NCBI GenBank assembly: GCA_050184415.1
Contig: JBFXAJ010000028.1
Span: forward strand, 1 to 39,778
Origin: JADLGL01 sp050184415
Lineage (GTDB): Bacteria > Pseudomonadota > Alphaproteobacteria > Rhizobiales > Kaistiaceae
Length of the DNA stretch: 39,778 bases
Direction of reading: 5' to 3'
Shown one piece after another: positions 8,563 through 17,128 of this stretch. Every line of letters starts with the position of its first letter. Position 1 is the first letter of the stretch. The notes under the pieces are model-generated. The model worked only from the letters and a program-made list of their open reading frames with translations, was not told the origin of the DNA and searched no databases. Made by a program: the position numbers and the translations under genes.

Positions 8563-8916
8563 CTAGTCGCGCACGACGCGTACCGACCGCCGTTTCTTCG
8601 CGCTGCGCCAGACTAGGTACGTGATTGGTATCAGACACAACGCGATCAGTGGGAAGACAAGGTATTGAGTCGCATACAGCAATCCCCCAACAGCCGGACC
8701 GTCGCAGGGATAGATCATCGTGCTATCACTCAGAACGCCAGGCTGAACTAGTTGCGCATCGCAAGCGGTGAAATCCTGCATTGCCATGTAGCCAAGCAAG
8801 GCAATGCCAATTGCTCCTATGACTATTGAGGCTGCGGGATGAACGTACCGTCCGGCCAGCCAAATCAGGCCGGCGCATGCCGCGAGGATCACGGCCAAGA
8901 TTTGTACAGCAGCCAT
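8563..8916 (-). CDS. Hypothetical small membrane protein
   Basis: A 117-residue protein that I do not recognise. It has three hydrophobic segments: residues about 3-22 (AVQILAVILAACAGLIWLAG), 26-46 (ASIVIGAIGIALLGYMAM) and 80-104 (ATQYLVFPLIALCLIPITYLVW). Two cysteines (ACDAQ, YPCDG) lie in the loop between segments two and three and could pair outside the cytoplasm. The C-terminus is basic (RSAKKRRSVRVVRD), suggesting a cytoplasmic tail. The GTG at 8922 or ATG at 8916 could start it; the ATG is preferred. Its base composition looks less GC-rich than that of era and recO, and it sits in a stretch that interrupts their usual adjacency, so acquisition by transfer is plausible. Confidence 0.6.
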   Translation of the reverse strand: MAAVQILAVILAACAGLIWLAGRYVHPAASIVIGAIGIALLGYMAMQDFTACDAQLVQPGVLSDSTMIYPCDGPAVGGLLYATQYLVFPLIALCLIPITYLVWRSAKKRRSVRVVRD

Positions 8917-8922
8917 TATCAC

Positions 8923-9274
8923 TCTGCCGGCAGCTCCCGCTTAGACCTTCTTCATGTCGCAGGACAAATTGTCAGCCTCCACCTAATCGACAGGATTGGT
9001 CGGCAGAACATTTCCGCCAATGCAGAACGCCCACTGATCGCGGCTGTTGTTTGACCAACTTGGAGCGGCGATCGTCCATGAATGATTTGTGCAACGGGTC
9101 GAGACGCCGCCTCGGGCACCACGCCGCCTGCCAAATTTGACAAGGCCCGGCTTCGAGCTAGCGGTCGATCTTGGAGAGCTCGAAAAAACACCTCGAAGCC
9201 TTTTCTCGACGTCATCTCCGCGAGAAATATCGACAACGCTCTGAGCACGCGGCCGGTTGGCGGCCCTTCCTGCC
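8923..9274. other. Intergenic stretch between the 8916 gene and era, nothing recognised
   Basis: About 350 bp without a supportable gene. A minus-strand frame running out of era's 3' flank (through 8952-9200) gives no known domain and has no ribosome-binding site. No hairpin with a T-run is seen beyond the era stop codon. Confidence 0.5.
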
Positions 9275-10204
9275 CTACCCCTTCGGAAACTCGATCCCCA
9301 TCTCGCGATACCGCTCGGGATCGTCGCCCCAGTTCTCTCGCACCTTCACGAACAGGAACAGGTGCACGGGCTTTTCCGCCGCTTCCGCGATCTCGTGCCG
9401 TGACGCCATCGAGATCGCCTTGATGGTCGCGCCGCCCTTGCCGAGCACGATCTTTCGATGGCCCTCGCGGGTCACGTAGATCGTCTGCTCGACCCGCGCG
9501 GAGCCGTCGGGGCGGTCTTCCCATGACGTCGTCTCGACGGTCGAGGCATAGGGCAGCTCGTCATGGAGCCGCAGGAACAGCTTTTCGCGCGTGATCTCGG
9601 CCGCAAGGTTGCGGAGCGGGAGGTCGGAGACCTGGTCCTCGGGGTAGAGCCACGGCCCCTTCGGCATCGCTGCCGCGAGGCCGTCGAGGAGGTCGTCGCA
9701 GCCGTCGCCGGTCAGCGCCGAGATCATGTAGGTCGCGGTGAAGGCGACCTTCTCCGTGGCGGCCTGCGCCAGCTCGAGAAGCTTCGGCCGCTCAACGGAA
9801 TCGATCTTGTTGAGGATCAGCACCTTGGGCTGGCCGACCGCGCCGAGCTTCTCGAGGATCTCCGCCGTCTCGTCCGAGATGCCCCGGCCGGCGTCAATCA
9901 AAAGCGCCACTACGTCGGCGTCCTTCGCGCCGCCCCAGGCGGTGTCGACCATCGCGCGGTCGAGCCGCCGCTTCGGCCGGAAGATGCCGGGCGTGTCGAC
10001 AAAAATGATCTGGGCCGGTCCGTGCAGGGCGATTCCGCGGACGATCGACCGCGTCGTCTGCACCTTGTGCGTGACGATCGACACTTTGGTGCCGACGAGG
10101 CGGTTGATCAGCGTCGACTTCCCGGCATTCGGGGCGCCGATCAGCGCGACGAACCCGCAGCTCGTGTCGTCCATGGGCGTGTTGTCGACCGTTTCGTCCG
10201 TCAC
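9275..10204 (-). CDS. era: GTPase Era
   Basis: Ras-like GTPase that assists 16S rRNA 3'-end maturation and 30S assembly. The 309-residue product has G1 GAPNAGKST, G3 DTPGI, G4 NKID and the C-terminal KH domain with the VIGKGG-like LGKGGATIK. The start is the GTG at 10204, which overlaps the rnc stop codon by four bases (GTGA); this gives a 14-residue lead before CGFVALIG, as in relatives. An internal ATG at 10174 is a less likely start. Coupling to rnc is expected, as both act on rRNA processing. The stop codon at 9275 is followed by about 350 bp without a gene. Confidence 0.95.
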   Translation of the reverse strand: MTDETVDNTPMDDTSCGFVALIGAPNAGKSTLINRLVGTKVSIVTHKVQTTRSIVRGIALHGPAQIIFVDTPGIFRPKRRLDRAMVDTAWGGAKDADVVALLIDAGRGISDETAEILEKLGAVGQPKVLILNKIDSVERPKLLELAQAATEKVAFTATYMISALTGDGCDDLLDGLAAAMPKGPWLYPEDQVSDLPLRNLAAEITREKLFLRLHDELPYASTVETTSWEDRPDGSARVEQTIYVTREGHRKIVLGKGGATIKAISMASRHEIAEAAEKPVHLFLFVKVRENWGDDPERYREMGIEFPKG

Positions 10205-10917
10205 CGGGATTCCGCCTTCCATATGCCCTCGCGGACCAGCATTTCCGCGGCCGCGTTCTGCTCGCCCTCGCGCTTGGAGGTCCCCTCCCCGCGCGCCGCG
10301 TCGAGGTCCCGAAGCGCAACCTCGACCACGAAACGTGGCGCGTGGTGCGGACCGGAGCGGTCGAGCACCGAGTAGCTCGGTGGCGGCAGGCCGCGCCCCT
10401 GCGCCCATTCCTGCAGCGTCGACTTCGCGTCTCTTAGCGGCGTGCTCCAGTTCTCCATCCGCGGCCGCCACTGGCGCTCGACCAGCGCCTGCGCCGGTGC
10501 GAGGCCGCCATCGACATAGACCGCGCCGATCACCGCCTCGCAGACGTCGCCGAGGATCGCCGCCTTGTTGCGCCCGCCGGACCGCGCCTCGCCGCCGCCA
10601 AGACGCACGGCGGAGCCGATGTCGAGGGCGATCGCGACGTCGGCGCAGGTCTCGTTGCGGACGAGACCGGTCAGCCGCCGCGCCAGCTCGCCTTCCGAGG
10701 CGCGCTCGAATTTGCGGGTCAGCATGTCGGCGACGACGAGGGCGAGCACGCGGTCGCCGAGGAATTCGAGGCGCTGGTAGCTGGTGTGGCGGTCGAGCCC
10801 GAACTCGACCACCGCGCTGTTGTGGGTCAGCGCCTCGATCAGGTGGCCCGGATCGGCAAAGCGATAGCCGAGCCGATCCTGCAGCGCCTCGAGGGCGCCG
10901 TCAGGGAATTGGCTCAC
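10201..10917 (-). CDS. rnc: Ribonuclease III
   Basis: Double-strand-specific endoribonuclease that processes rRNA precursors. The 238-residue protein has the RNase III signature RLEFLGDRVLALVVAD with its acidic catalytic residues, the second acidic site GDVCEAVIGAVYVDGG, and a C-terminal dsRNA-binding domain (KSTLQEWAQGRG to QNAAAEMLV). The GTG at 10917 is chosen as the start because it overlaps the lepB stop codon by four bases (GTGA), the same arrangement as rnc-era and pdxJ-acpS; the frame extends to 10959 inside lepB. It is the middle gene of lepB-rnc-era. Confidence 0.95.
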   Translation of the reverse strand: MSQFPDGALEALQDRLGYRFADPGHLIEALTHNSAVVEFGLDRHTSYQRLEFLGDRVLALVVADMLTRKFERASEGELARRLTGLVRNETCADVAIALDIGSAVRLGGGEARSGGRNKAAILGDVCEAVIGAVYVDGGLAPAQALVERQWRPRMENWSTPLRDAKSTLQEWAQGRGLPPPSYSVLDRSGPHHAPRFVVEVALRDLDAARGEGTSKREGEQNAAAEMLVREGIWKAESR

Positions 10918-11675
10918 AACGTCCGGAACAGCCGGTCGGTGCGCACGGTCCACGGCCACCGCCAGAACTCCCAGGCCCGCGCCCCCTCGTCGACCGAGAA
11001 GAAGATGATCTCGGCGCGGCCGATCAGGTTCTCGAATGGGACGTAGCCGACGCCGCCGCGCTCGATCGGCACGCGGCTGTCGGTCGAATTGTCCCGGTTG
11101 TCGCCCATCATGAAGTAGTGGCCCTCGGGCACGACATAGACGTCGGTGTTGTCGAGGGCGCCGTTGGTGAAGGAGTCGAGGATCTCGTGGCTGACGCCGT
11201 TCGGCAGCGTCTCGCGGTAGCGGGTCACCGTCCGGCCGAGGTCGCCGGTCGTCGTGCCGAGCTCCTCGAGCTGGACCGGCTCGCCATTGATGTTGAGGAC
11301 GCCGTTGATCATCTGGATCCGGTCGCCCGGAAGGCCCACCACGCGCTTGATGAAGTCGGTGGCGTTGTCGCGGGGCGTCTTGAAGACGATCACGTCGCCG
11401 CGCTCGGGCTCCGCCGACCAGAAGCGGCCCTCGAAGAGGTCGGGCGAGAACGGGAAGGAATAGCGGCTGTAGCCGTAGGAGTATTTGGAGACGAAGAGGA
11501 AGTCGCCGACCAGCAGCGTATCTTCCATCGAGCCCGAGGGAATCGAGAAGGGCTGGAAGAGGAAGGTCCGGACCAGGAGCGCCAGGATCAGCGCCTGGAT
11601 GACGATCTTGAACGTGTCCCAGAGACCGCCGCTCGCCTTTTCTTTAGGCTTCGGCTTATCCTCGGCCACCGTCAT
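10914..11675 (-). CDS. lepB: Signal peptidase I
   Basis: Cleaves signal peptides of exported proteins at the periplasmic face. The 253-residue product has one N-terminal membrane segment (about 22-38), the catalytic serine S49 in IPSGSMEDTLLVGD, the catalytic lysine K110 in DFIKRVVGLPGD, and box E GDNRDNSTDSR. The ATG at 11675 has GGAG eight bases upstream. Frame extensions to 12215 run through acpS and are not used. It lies about 95 bp downstream of acpS and is coupled to rnc by a 4-base overlap. Confidence 0.96.
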   Translation of the reverse strand: MTVAEDKPKPKEKASGGLWDTFKIVIQALILALLVRTFLFQPFSIPSGSMEDTLLVGDFLFVSKYSYGYSRYSFPFSPDLFEGRFWSAEPERGDVIVFKTPRDNATDFIKRVVGLPGDRIQMINGVLNINGEPVQLEELGTTTGDLGRTVTRYRETLPNGVSHEILDSFTNGALDNTDVYVVPEGHYFMMGDNRDNSTDSRVPIERGGVGYVPFENLIGRAEIIFFSVDEGARAWEFWRWPWTVRTDRLFRTL

Positions 11676-11770
11676 CTCGTTCACTCCATCCTGCGGGGCT
11701 GAACCCGGAGGCCGGGTCGGTGATAGCCCCTCATATTGGGTCGTGCAACGCGCATTCCGATAGGGCGGAT

Positions 11771-12181
11771 TTACGGCGCTGGCGGCTGCGGCAGGGCTTC
11801 GATGATCACGAAGGCCTGAGCGAGGGGAAAGTCGTCGGTGATGGTCAGGTGGACCCGCGGCGTATGGCCGGGCGGCATGAGCTGCTGGAGCCGCCGGGCG
11901 GCCCCGCCGGTCAGCGCCATGGTCGGCTGCCCCGACGGAAGGTTCACGACGCCCATGTCGCGCCAGAACACGCCGCGCGAGAGCCCGGTGCCGAGCGCCT
12001 TGGCGCACGCTTCCTTCGCGGCGAAGCGCTTCGCGTAGGACGCCGCGCGCTGCTTGCGGCGGTCCGACTTCCGCCGCTCGATCGGCGTGTAGACGCGGTC
12101 GAGGAAGCGCTCGCCGTACTTTTCGATCGTCTTCTCGATGCGCCTGATGTCGATGAGATCGCTGCCGAGGCCGATGATCAC
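11771..12181 (-). CDS. acpS: Holo-[acyl-carrier-protein] synthase
   Basis: Transfers 4'-phosphopantetheine from CoA to apo-ACP for fatty acid synthesis. The 136-residue protein begins GLGSDLIDI with metal ligand D8, and has RFAAKEACAKALGTG with E57. The start is a GTG overlapping the pdxJ stop codon by four bases (GTGA), so the two are probably translationally coupled. The pdxJ-acpS-lepB order is standard in alphaproteobacteria. Confidence 0.94.
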   Translation of the reverse strand: MIIGLGSDLIDIRRIEKTIEKYGERFLDRVYTPIERRKSDRRKQRAASYAKRFAAKEACAKALGTGLSRGVFWRDMGVVNLPSGQPTMALTGGAARRLQQLMPPGHTPRVHLTITDDFPLAQAFVIIEALPQPPAP

Positions 12182-12948
12182 AGGACCTTCGTCCCGCTCG
12201 CTTCGGCCCGGGCATCGTCCATCAGCCGGCGCATCGTCCGGATGCTTTCCTCGAGCCCGATGAAGATCGCCTCGCCGACGAGGAAGTGCCCGATATTGAG
12301 CTCCACGATCTGCGGCAGCCGGGCGATGGGCGCGACGGTGTCATAGGTGAGGCCGTGGCCGGCGTGGATCTCGAGGCCGAGCGCGGCGCCCTCGCGGGCC
12401 GCGATTTCGATCCGCTGCGTTTCCGCCGCGAAACGGTCGCGGTCGTGGAACCAGGCCTCGCAATAGGTGCCGGTGTGGAGCTCCACGACCGGGGCGCCGA
12501 CCTCCTTCGCCGCCTCGAGCTGCCGCCGTTCCGGCTCGATGAAGAGGGAAACGCGGACGCCGGCCTCGCGGAGCGCGGCGACGATCGGCGCGATATGGGC
12601 CTTGCCGCCGGCGACGTCGAGGCCGCCTTCGGTGGTCCGCTCCTCGCGCCGCTCCGGCACGATGCACGCCGCATGCGGCCGATGCCGCAGCGCGATCTCC
12701 GCCATCTCGCGGGTCGCCGCCATCTCAAGATTCAGCGGCAGCGGGATTTCCCGCGACAGCCGCTCGATGTCGCGGTCCGAGATGTGGCGCCGGTCCTCCC
12801 TGAGATGGGCCGTAATCCCGTCGGCGCCGGCGCGGACCGCGATCTCGGCCGCCCGCAGCGGATCGGGATGATCGCCGCCACGGGCGTTCCGGATCGTGGC
12901 GACATGGTCGATGTTGACGCCGAGGCGAAGGGACGGAGGAAGGCGCAT
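12178..12948 (-). CDS. pdxJ: Pyridoxine 5'-phosphate synthase
   Basis: Condenses 1-deoxyxylulose 5-phosphate and 3-amino-1-hydroxyacetone 1-phosphate to pyridoxine 5'-phosphate (DXP-dependent vitamin B6 route). The 256-residue TIM barrel shows NIDHVATIRNARGGDHPDP at the N-terminus, the GITAHLREDRRHI block, and the phosphate-binding ELNIGHFLVGEAIFIGL near the C-terminus. It starts at an ATG with a GGAGGA-type site upstream and heads the gene set running to era. The 290 bp upstream (12949-13240) contain no gene that I can support. Confidence 0.96.
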   Translation of the reverse strand: MRLPPSLRLGVNIDHVATIRNARGGDHPDPLRAAEIAVRAGADGITAHLREDRRHISDRDIERLSREIPLPLNLEMAATREMAEIALRHRPHAACIVPERREERTTEGGLDVAGGKAHIAPIVAALREAGVRVSLFIEPERRQLEAAKEVGAPVVELHTGTYCEAWFHDRDRFAAETQRIEIAAREGAALGLEIHAGHGLTYDTVAPIARLPQIVELNIGHFLVGEAIFIGLEESIRTMRRLMDDARAEASGTKVL

Positions 12949-13240
12949 CGGCTCACCTCTGTTTTAGACGGGGTCGCGGGCCGCCTTGTACGCTCGGCCC
13001 GATCCCCACGCCAGAAGGTCGCTCGCGGGGCAGCCATCTGGCTCCGCCGTTCCCAAAGGCCGTCCACCGGAAGGCTCGGCCGCGCTTGCCGTCCGACACT
13101 CAACCAGCGCCGCGATCTTGGCCTTCGGAGTTTCCAGGAGAGTCGATCATAAAGGGTGCGCCACTGGACCTCCGGGCGTAGTCTCGCGTTGAGTTCCGGG
13201 ACGGGAAACCGGCCCGGAATGCGACGGAGGAGATGCAGTC

Positions 13241-13522
13241 ATGAGTAAGCGATTCCAGAACTGGGTCGACACCTGGATCGAGGAGAACGTCAACCCGCAC
13301 AGCAACACCGACATCGAGACCAAGGACGCGCGGGCGGAGCGGCTGACGGACAAGCTGTTCGCCGACGCCGCGGCAGCGGGCTTCCAGAAGTTCGAGATCG
13401 ACGAGGAGCGGACGCGCGTTGGACCGCGGGTCCGCGCGGCGGTCGTAGACACCACCGAATTCGACATCGACCACTACAAGCTCAAGTCGCAGCTCGCGAT
13501 GGAGCATGAGGACGGCGACTAG
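13241..13522 (+). CDS. Small acidic protein, DUF768-like
   Basis: A 93-residue soluble protein, acidic at both ends, with no membrane segment or signal. The layout (short N-terminus, aromatic FQNWVDTWIEENV, then LTDKLFADAAAAGFQKFEIDEE) resembles rhizobial DUF768 proteins as I remember them; the match is not strong. It has an excellent GGAGGAG ribosome-binding site 8 bases before the ATG, which argues that it is translated. It is divergent from pdxJ and convergent with rsh, whose stop codon lies 33 bp beyond. The spacer contains nested short hairpins (13521-13557) without a T-run. Confidence 0.7.
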   Translation: MSKRFQNWVDTWIEENVNPHSNTDIETKDARAERLTDKLFADAAAAGFQKFEIDEERTRVGPRVRAAVVDTTEFDIDHYKLKSQLAMEHEDGD

Positions 13523-13555
13523 GGGGTACCCCCGAGACAGCCGAGCGGCTGCCCC

Positions 13556-15745
13556 CTACCCGTTGACCCGCTCGGCGGCGCTCACCACCTGCTGCGCCCG
13601 CAGCCCGCGGATGACGCGCGTGAGATGCTTGAGGCTCGACACTTCGAGGTCGATCGTCATCTCCGAGAAGTCGGAGGCGTTGTTGGTGATCTTCAGGTTC
13701 GAGATATTGGCGTCGGCCGCGGCGATCACCTGCGCGACCTGGGCGAGCGAGCCGGGCTCGTTCAGCGCCGTCACCGCGATGCGCGCCGGGAAGAACAGGC
13801 CGCTGTCCTGGTCGACATCCCAGCGCACGTCGACCCAGCGCTCGGGGAACTCGTCGAACGCCTTCAGCGCCGGCGACTGGATCGGGTAGATCGTCACCCC
13901 CTCGCCGGGCGTGAGGATGCCGATGATGCGGTCGCCGGGGACGGCGCCGCCCTCGGGCGCATAGTGGATCGCGACGTCGCCCTCGATCCCGCGGATCGGC
14001 AGCGACGCCTCCGCCTTCCGCCGCCCGCGGCGGGCCGGACCGGACTTTTGGGCCGTCTCCTTGTGGTCGGGATAGACGGCGCGGATGACGTTGCCGGCCG
14101 GGATCTCGCCGCGGCCGACGGCGGCCAGCATGTCCTCGAGGTCGGTCTGGGCGAGCCGCGGCAGCGCGGCCTTCAGCATCGGCTCCTCGAGCGGCCGCTC
14201 GGCTTTCGCGAAGGCACGTTCGAGGATGTGGCGGCCGAGGCCGGCATATTGTTTCCGCACCGCAGCGCGGCTTGCGCGCCGGATCGCCGAGCGCGCCTTG
14301 CCGGTAATGGCGATGTTCTCCCATGCCGCCGGCGGCGACCCGGTGTCGGAGCGTACGATCTCGACCTCGTCGCCGTTCTGGAGTTCGGTCGTGATCGGCA
14401 TCAGCCGGCCATTGATCCGGCAGCCGACCGCCGTATTGCCGACGCTGGTATGGACCGCATAGGCGAAGTCGATCGGCGTCGCCTTCCGCGGCAGCGCGAT
14501 CAGCCGGCCCTTCGGCGTGAAGCAGAACACCTGGTCCTGGAACAGCTCGAGCTTGGTGTGCTCGAGGAACTCCTCCGGCGTGTCGCCTTCGGCGAGCATC
14601 TGGATGGTGCGGCGCAGCCATTCATAGGCCTGCACCTCGTCGGCGAAGCCGCGCAGCCTGCCGCTGTCATTGCCGTTGGCCTTGGGCGCTTCCTTATGGG
14701 CGCCCGCCGGCGCGATGCCGTCCTTGTAGAGGGCGTGCGCGGCGATGCCGAACTCCGCCACGCGGTGCATCGCCTCGGTGCGGATCTGGAGCTCAACGCG
14801 CTGGTGCTGCGGTCCGATGACCGTGGTGTGGATCGAGCGGTAGTCGTTCTGCTTGGGGGTCGAGATGTAGTCCTTGAACCGCCCCGGGACCATCGGCCAG
14901 GTGGTGTGGATGACGCCGACCGCGCCGTAGCAGTCCGCGGGCGTCGGGACGATGACCCGGAAGCCGAAGATGTCGGAGAGCTGCTCGAAATTGACCGCCT
15001 TCCGCTCCATCTTGCGGAAGATCGAATAGGGCCGCTTCCGCCGCCCGACGACCTTGGCGTTGATGCCCTGCTCGGCGAAACGCTTGCCGAGCTCGCTCTC
15101 GATGGTCTCGATCAGGCCCTTGCGGCGGAGGCTCAGGTCCGCGAGGCGGGCCAGGATGGTCTCGTAGGCTTCGAGGTTCACCGTCTTGAAGGCGATGTCC
15201 TCGAGTTCCTCGCGCATGTCCTGCATGCCCATGCGGCCGGCGAGCGGCGCATAGATCTCGAGGGTCTCCTCGGCGATCGGCCCGCGCTTCTCCGGCGGCA
15301 TGAAGTGGAGCGTCCGCATGTTGTGCAGACGGTCGGCGAGCTTCACGAGGAGCACGCGGATGTCGGCCGAGATCGCGAGCAGGAGCTTGCGGAGGTTCTC
15401 GGCCTGCGCCGCCTTCTTGGAGACGAGGTCGAGCTTCTTGATCTTGGTGAGGCCCTCGACGAGGCGGCCGATGTCCTCGCCGAATAGCGCGTCGATCTCG
15501 GCGCGGGTGGCGTCGGTGTCCTCGATCGTGTCGTGGAGGAGCGCGACCGCGATGGTCGCGTCGTCGAGCTTCAGATCCGTCAGGATCGCCGCGACTTCGA
15601 GCGGATGGGAGAAGAACGGGTCGCCATTGGCGCGAAGCTGCGCGCCATGCTTCTGCATGGCGTAGACATACGCCTTGTTGAGGAGGCCCTCGTCAGCACC
15701 CGGATTGTAGCGGGTGACCCTCTCCACCAACTCGTACTGACGCAT
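13556..15745 (-). CDS. rsh: Bifunctional (p)ppGpp synthetase/hydrolase Rsh
   Basis: Makes and degrades the alarmone (p)ppGpp, the stringent-response signal. Domains of the 729-residue protein run: HD hydrolase (about 25-200, H71-D72 in LLHDTIED), synthetase (about 230-345, with SDIFGFRV, NDYRSIHT and VELQIRT), TGS (about 385-450, ALPRKATPIDFAYAVHT), a conserved alpha-helical/zinc-finger region, and a C-terminal ACT domain (about 655-725). The synthetase loop reads RFKD, the form found in bifunctional enzymes rather than the ExDD of RelA. The ATG at 15745 starts the conserved MRQYELVERV; an extension to 15787 is possible. rpoZ lies 119 bp upstream on the same strand. Confidence 0.95.
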   Translation of the reverse strand: MRQYELVERVTRYNPGADEGLLNKAYVYAMQKHGAQLRANGDPFFSHPLEVAAILTDLKLDDATIAVALLHDTIEDTDATRAEIDALFGEDIGRLVEGLTKIKKLDLVSKKAAQAENLRKLLLAISADIRVLLVKLADRLHNMRTLHFMPPEKRGPIAEETLEIYAPLAGRMGMQDMREELEDIAFKTVNLEAYETILARLADLSLRRKGLIETIESELGKRFAEQGINAKVVGRRKRPYSIFRKMERKAVNFEQLSDIFGFRVIVPTPADCYGAVGVIHTTWPMVPGRFKDYISTPKQNDYRSIHTTVIGPQHQRVELQIRTEAMHRVAEFGIAAHALYKDGIAPAGAHKEAPKANGNDSGRLRGFADEVQAYEWLRRTIQMLAEGDTPEEFLEHTKLELFQDQVFCFTPKGRLIALPRKATPIDFAYAVHTSVGNTAVGCRINGRLMPITTELQNGDEVEIVRSDTGSPPAAWENIAITGKARSAIRRASRAAVRKQYAGLGRHILERAFAKAERPLEEPMLKAALPRLAQTDLEDMLAAVGRGEIPAGNVIRAVYPDHKETAQKSGPARRGRRKAEASLPIRGIEGDVAIHYAPEGGAVPGDRIIGILTPGEGVTIYPIQSPALKAFDEFPERWVDVRWDVDQDSGLFFPARIAVTALNEPGSLAQVAQVIAAADANISNLKITNNASDFSEMTIDLEVSSLKHLTRVIRGLRAQQVVSAAERVNG

Positions 15746-15864
15746 CACGAACCCGGCGTGCCGGCACGCCTCCCAGCGCCGCGGCACCCGCCGCAGCGCG
15801 CCAGTCTAGCATGAGCGATTGCCAAGGAGAGGAAAAGGACGCCGGTCCTATCGAAAGACGAGGA

Positions 15865-16263
15865 TCAGAATTCCTCGGTCTTGTCCGGCGGCAGGATGCT
15901 CTCGAGGCCGCGGAGCAGCTCTTCCTCGGACATGCGGTCGAACGAGACCGAAGTGTCGTCCTCCTTGCTCGCCGCCGGACGGTCTTCGGCATCCGCCGTC
16001 AGCATCGGGACGGTATCGACCTCCGGCTCGTCGACCTCGACATGCTTCTGCAGCGAATGGATGAGGTCCTCGCGGAGGTCGCCCGGCGACACCGTCGGCT
16101 CGGCGATCTCGCGGAGGGCGATGACCGGGTTCTTGTCGTTGTCCCGCGGCAGCGTCAGCGGCGAGCCGGCGGCGATCATCCGCGCGCGGTGGGCGGAGAG
16201 GAGGACCAGATTGAAGCGGTTCGGAACCTTGTCCACGCAGTCTTCAACGGTGACGCGGGCCAT
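15865..16263 (-). CDS. rpoZ: RNA polymerase omega subunit
   Basis: The small RNA polymerase subunit that binds beta-prime and forms part of a ppGpp site in proteobacteria. The 132-residue product has MARVTVEDCVDKVPNRFNLVLLSAHRAR, the definitive N-terminal block. The C-terminal 60 residues are acidic and variable, as in other alphaproteobacteria. The ATG at 16263 has AGGAG eight bases upstream. The position just before rsh is typical and functionally apt. It is divergent from the NYN gene across 261 bp, which must hold both promoters. Confidence 0.96.
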   Translation of the reverse strand: MARVTVEDCVDKVPNRFNLVLLSAHRARMIAAGSPLTLPRDNDKNPVIALREIAEPTVSPGDLREDLIHSLQKHVEVDEPEVDTVPMLTADAEDRPAASKEDDTSVSFDRMSEEELLRGLESILPPDKTEEF

Positions 16264-16524
16264 GAGTACTCCTGGAATGTCGGTGAACGGCGATCATTAG
16301 GGGATCGCGGGGGGCAAATGCAAGCGCGGCACCGGACCGCGGGCCGGGCCGGTCATATTTCCGCAGCAAAGTCCCTGCCATTCTCGCCTGTTTCGGGGTT
16401 CGTCCGGCGACGCACCTTTGCAACCGTTTTGGCCGCTCCGGCATTGACGCTGGCGTGGTCGGCCCGTCCGGAAATTGCCGCCGGCGGGGTAAGACCGACA
16501 GTGATTTTCGAAAGAGTATTTGTC

Positions 16525-17118
16525 ATGTTCGATCCCAGAGAGAAAGTAGCGTTGTTCATTGATGGCGCCAACCTTTACGCAACTGCCAAGGCCCTTGGCT
16601 TCGACATCGATTACAAGCGTCTCCTGGCGCATTTCCAGGAAAAGAGCTATCTCCTGCGCGCCTATTACTATACGGCGCTCGCCGAAGACCAGGAGTACAG
16701 CTCGATCCGGCCGCTGATCGACTGGCTGGACTACAATGGCTACACGGTCGTGACCAAGCCGACCAAGGAGTTCGTCGACCAGAGCGGGCGCCGCAAGGTC
16801 AAGGGCAACATGGACATGGAGCTCGCGGTCAACGTGATGGAGCTCGCCGAATCGATCGATCACATCGTGTTGTTCTCGGGCGACGGCGACTTCCGCTCAC
16901 TGGTCGAGGCCGTGCAGCGGAAGGGCCGCAAGGTCAGCGTCGTCTCGACGCTCTCGACCCAGCCGCCGATGATCGCCGACGAGCTCCGGCGCCAGGCCGA
17001 CGCCTTCATCGACCTTCTCAGCCTTCAGCCGCAGATCGGCCGCGATCCCGGCGAGCGTGCCGCCCGCCACGCCGAGCGCACTGCGCAGAGGGAGCCATTC
17101 GTCGACGAGTTCGAGTAG
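16525..17118 (+). CDS. NYN-domain (LabA/DUF88-type) putative ribonuclease
   Basis: A 197-residue protein of the NYN clan of PIN-like nucleases. Acidic active-site positions are visible: D13 in LFIDGANLY, D97 in the GNMDMELAV block, and the SGDGDF motif (about 117-122), followed by GRKVSVVST. The family is called LabA/DUF88 or TIGR00288-like, and RNA processing or decay is the likely job; no direct substrate is known to me. The ATG at 16525 is preferred because homologues start near KVALFIDGANLY; the frame stays open back to 15811 only by running antisense through rpoZ. It is followed after 10 bp by the uracil-DNA glycosylase gene, suggesting co-transcription. Confidence 0.86.
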   Translation: MFDPREKVALFIDGANLYATAKALGFDIDYKRLLAHFQEKSYLLRAYYYTALAEDQEYSSIRPLIDWLDYNGYTVVTKPTKEFVDQSGRRKVKGNMDMELAVNVMELAESIDHIVLFSGDGDFRSLVEAVQRKGRKVSVVSTLSTQPPMIADELRRQADAFIDLLSLQPQIGRDPGERAARHAERTAQREPFVDEFE

Positions 17119-17128
17119 AACCCGTCGC

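Noticed and set aside
8952..9524. Minus-strand frame running through the era 3' end and its flank
   Set aside because: Out of frame with era and without a family; the part beyond era has no initiation signals.
9738..11702. Long plus-strand open frame antisense to era, rnc and lepB
   Set aside because: Arg/Pro/Ser-rich shadow frame spanning three well-identified genes; no ribosome-binding site or family.
13521..13557. Nested hairpin between the small acidic gene and rsh as a terminator
   Set aside because: GGGGGTACCCCC and CAGCCGAGCGGCTG can fold, but no T-run follows on either strand, so termination is not supported.
13625..15487. 620-codon plus-strand frame antisense to rsh
   Set aside because: Mirror of rsh codon usage in a GC-rich genome, without any recognisable domain.
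15811..16524. In-frame upstream extension of the NYN protein
   Set aside because: It is antisense to rpoZ and lies outside the conserved family N-terminus, which begins near the ATG at 16525.
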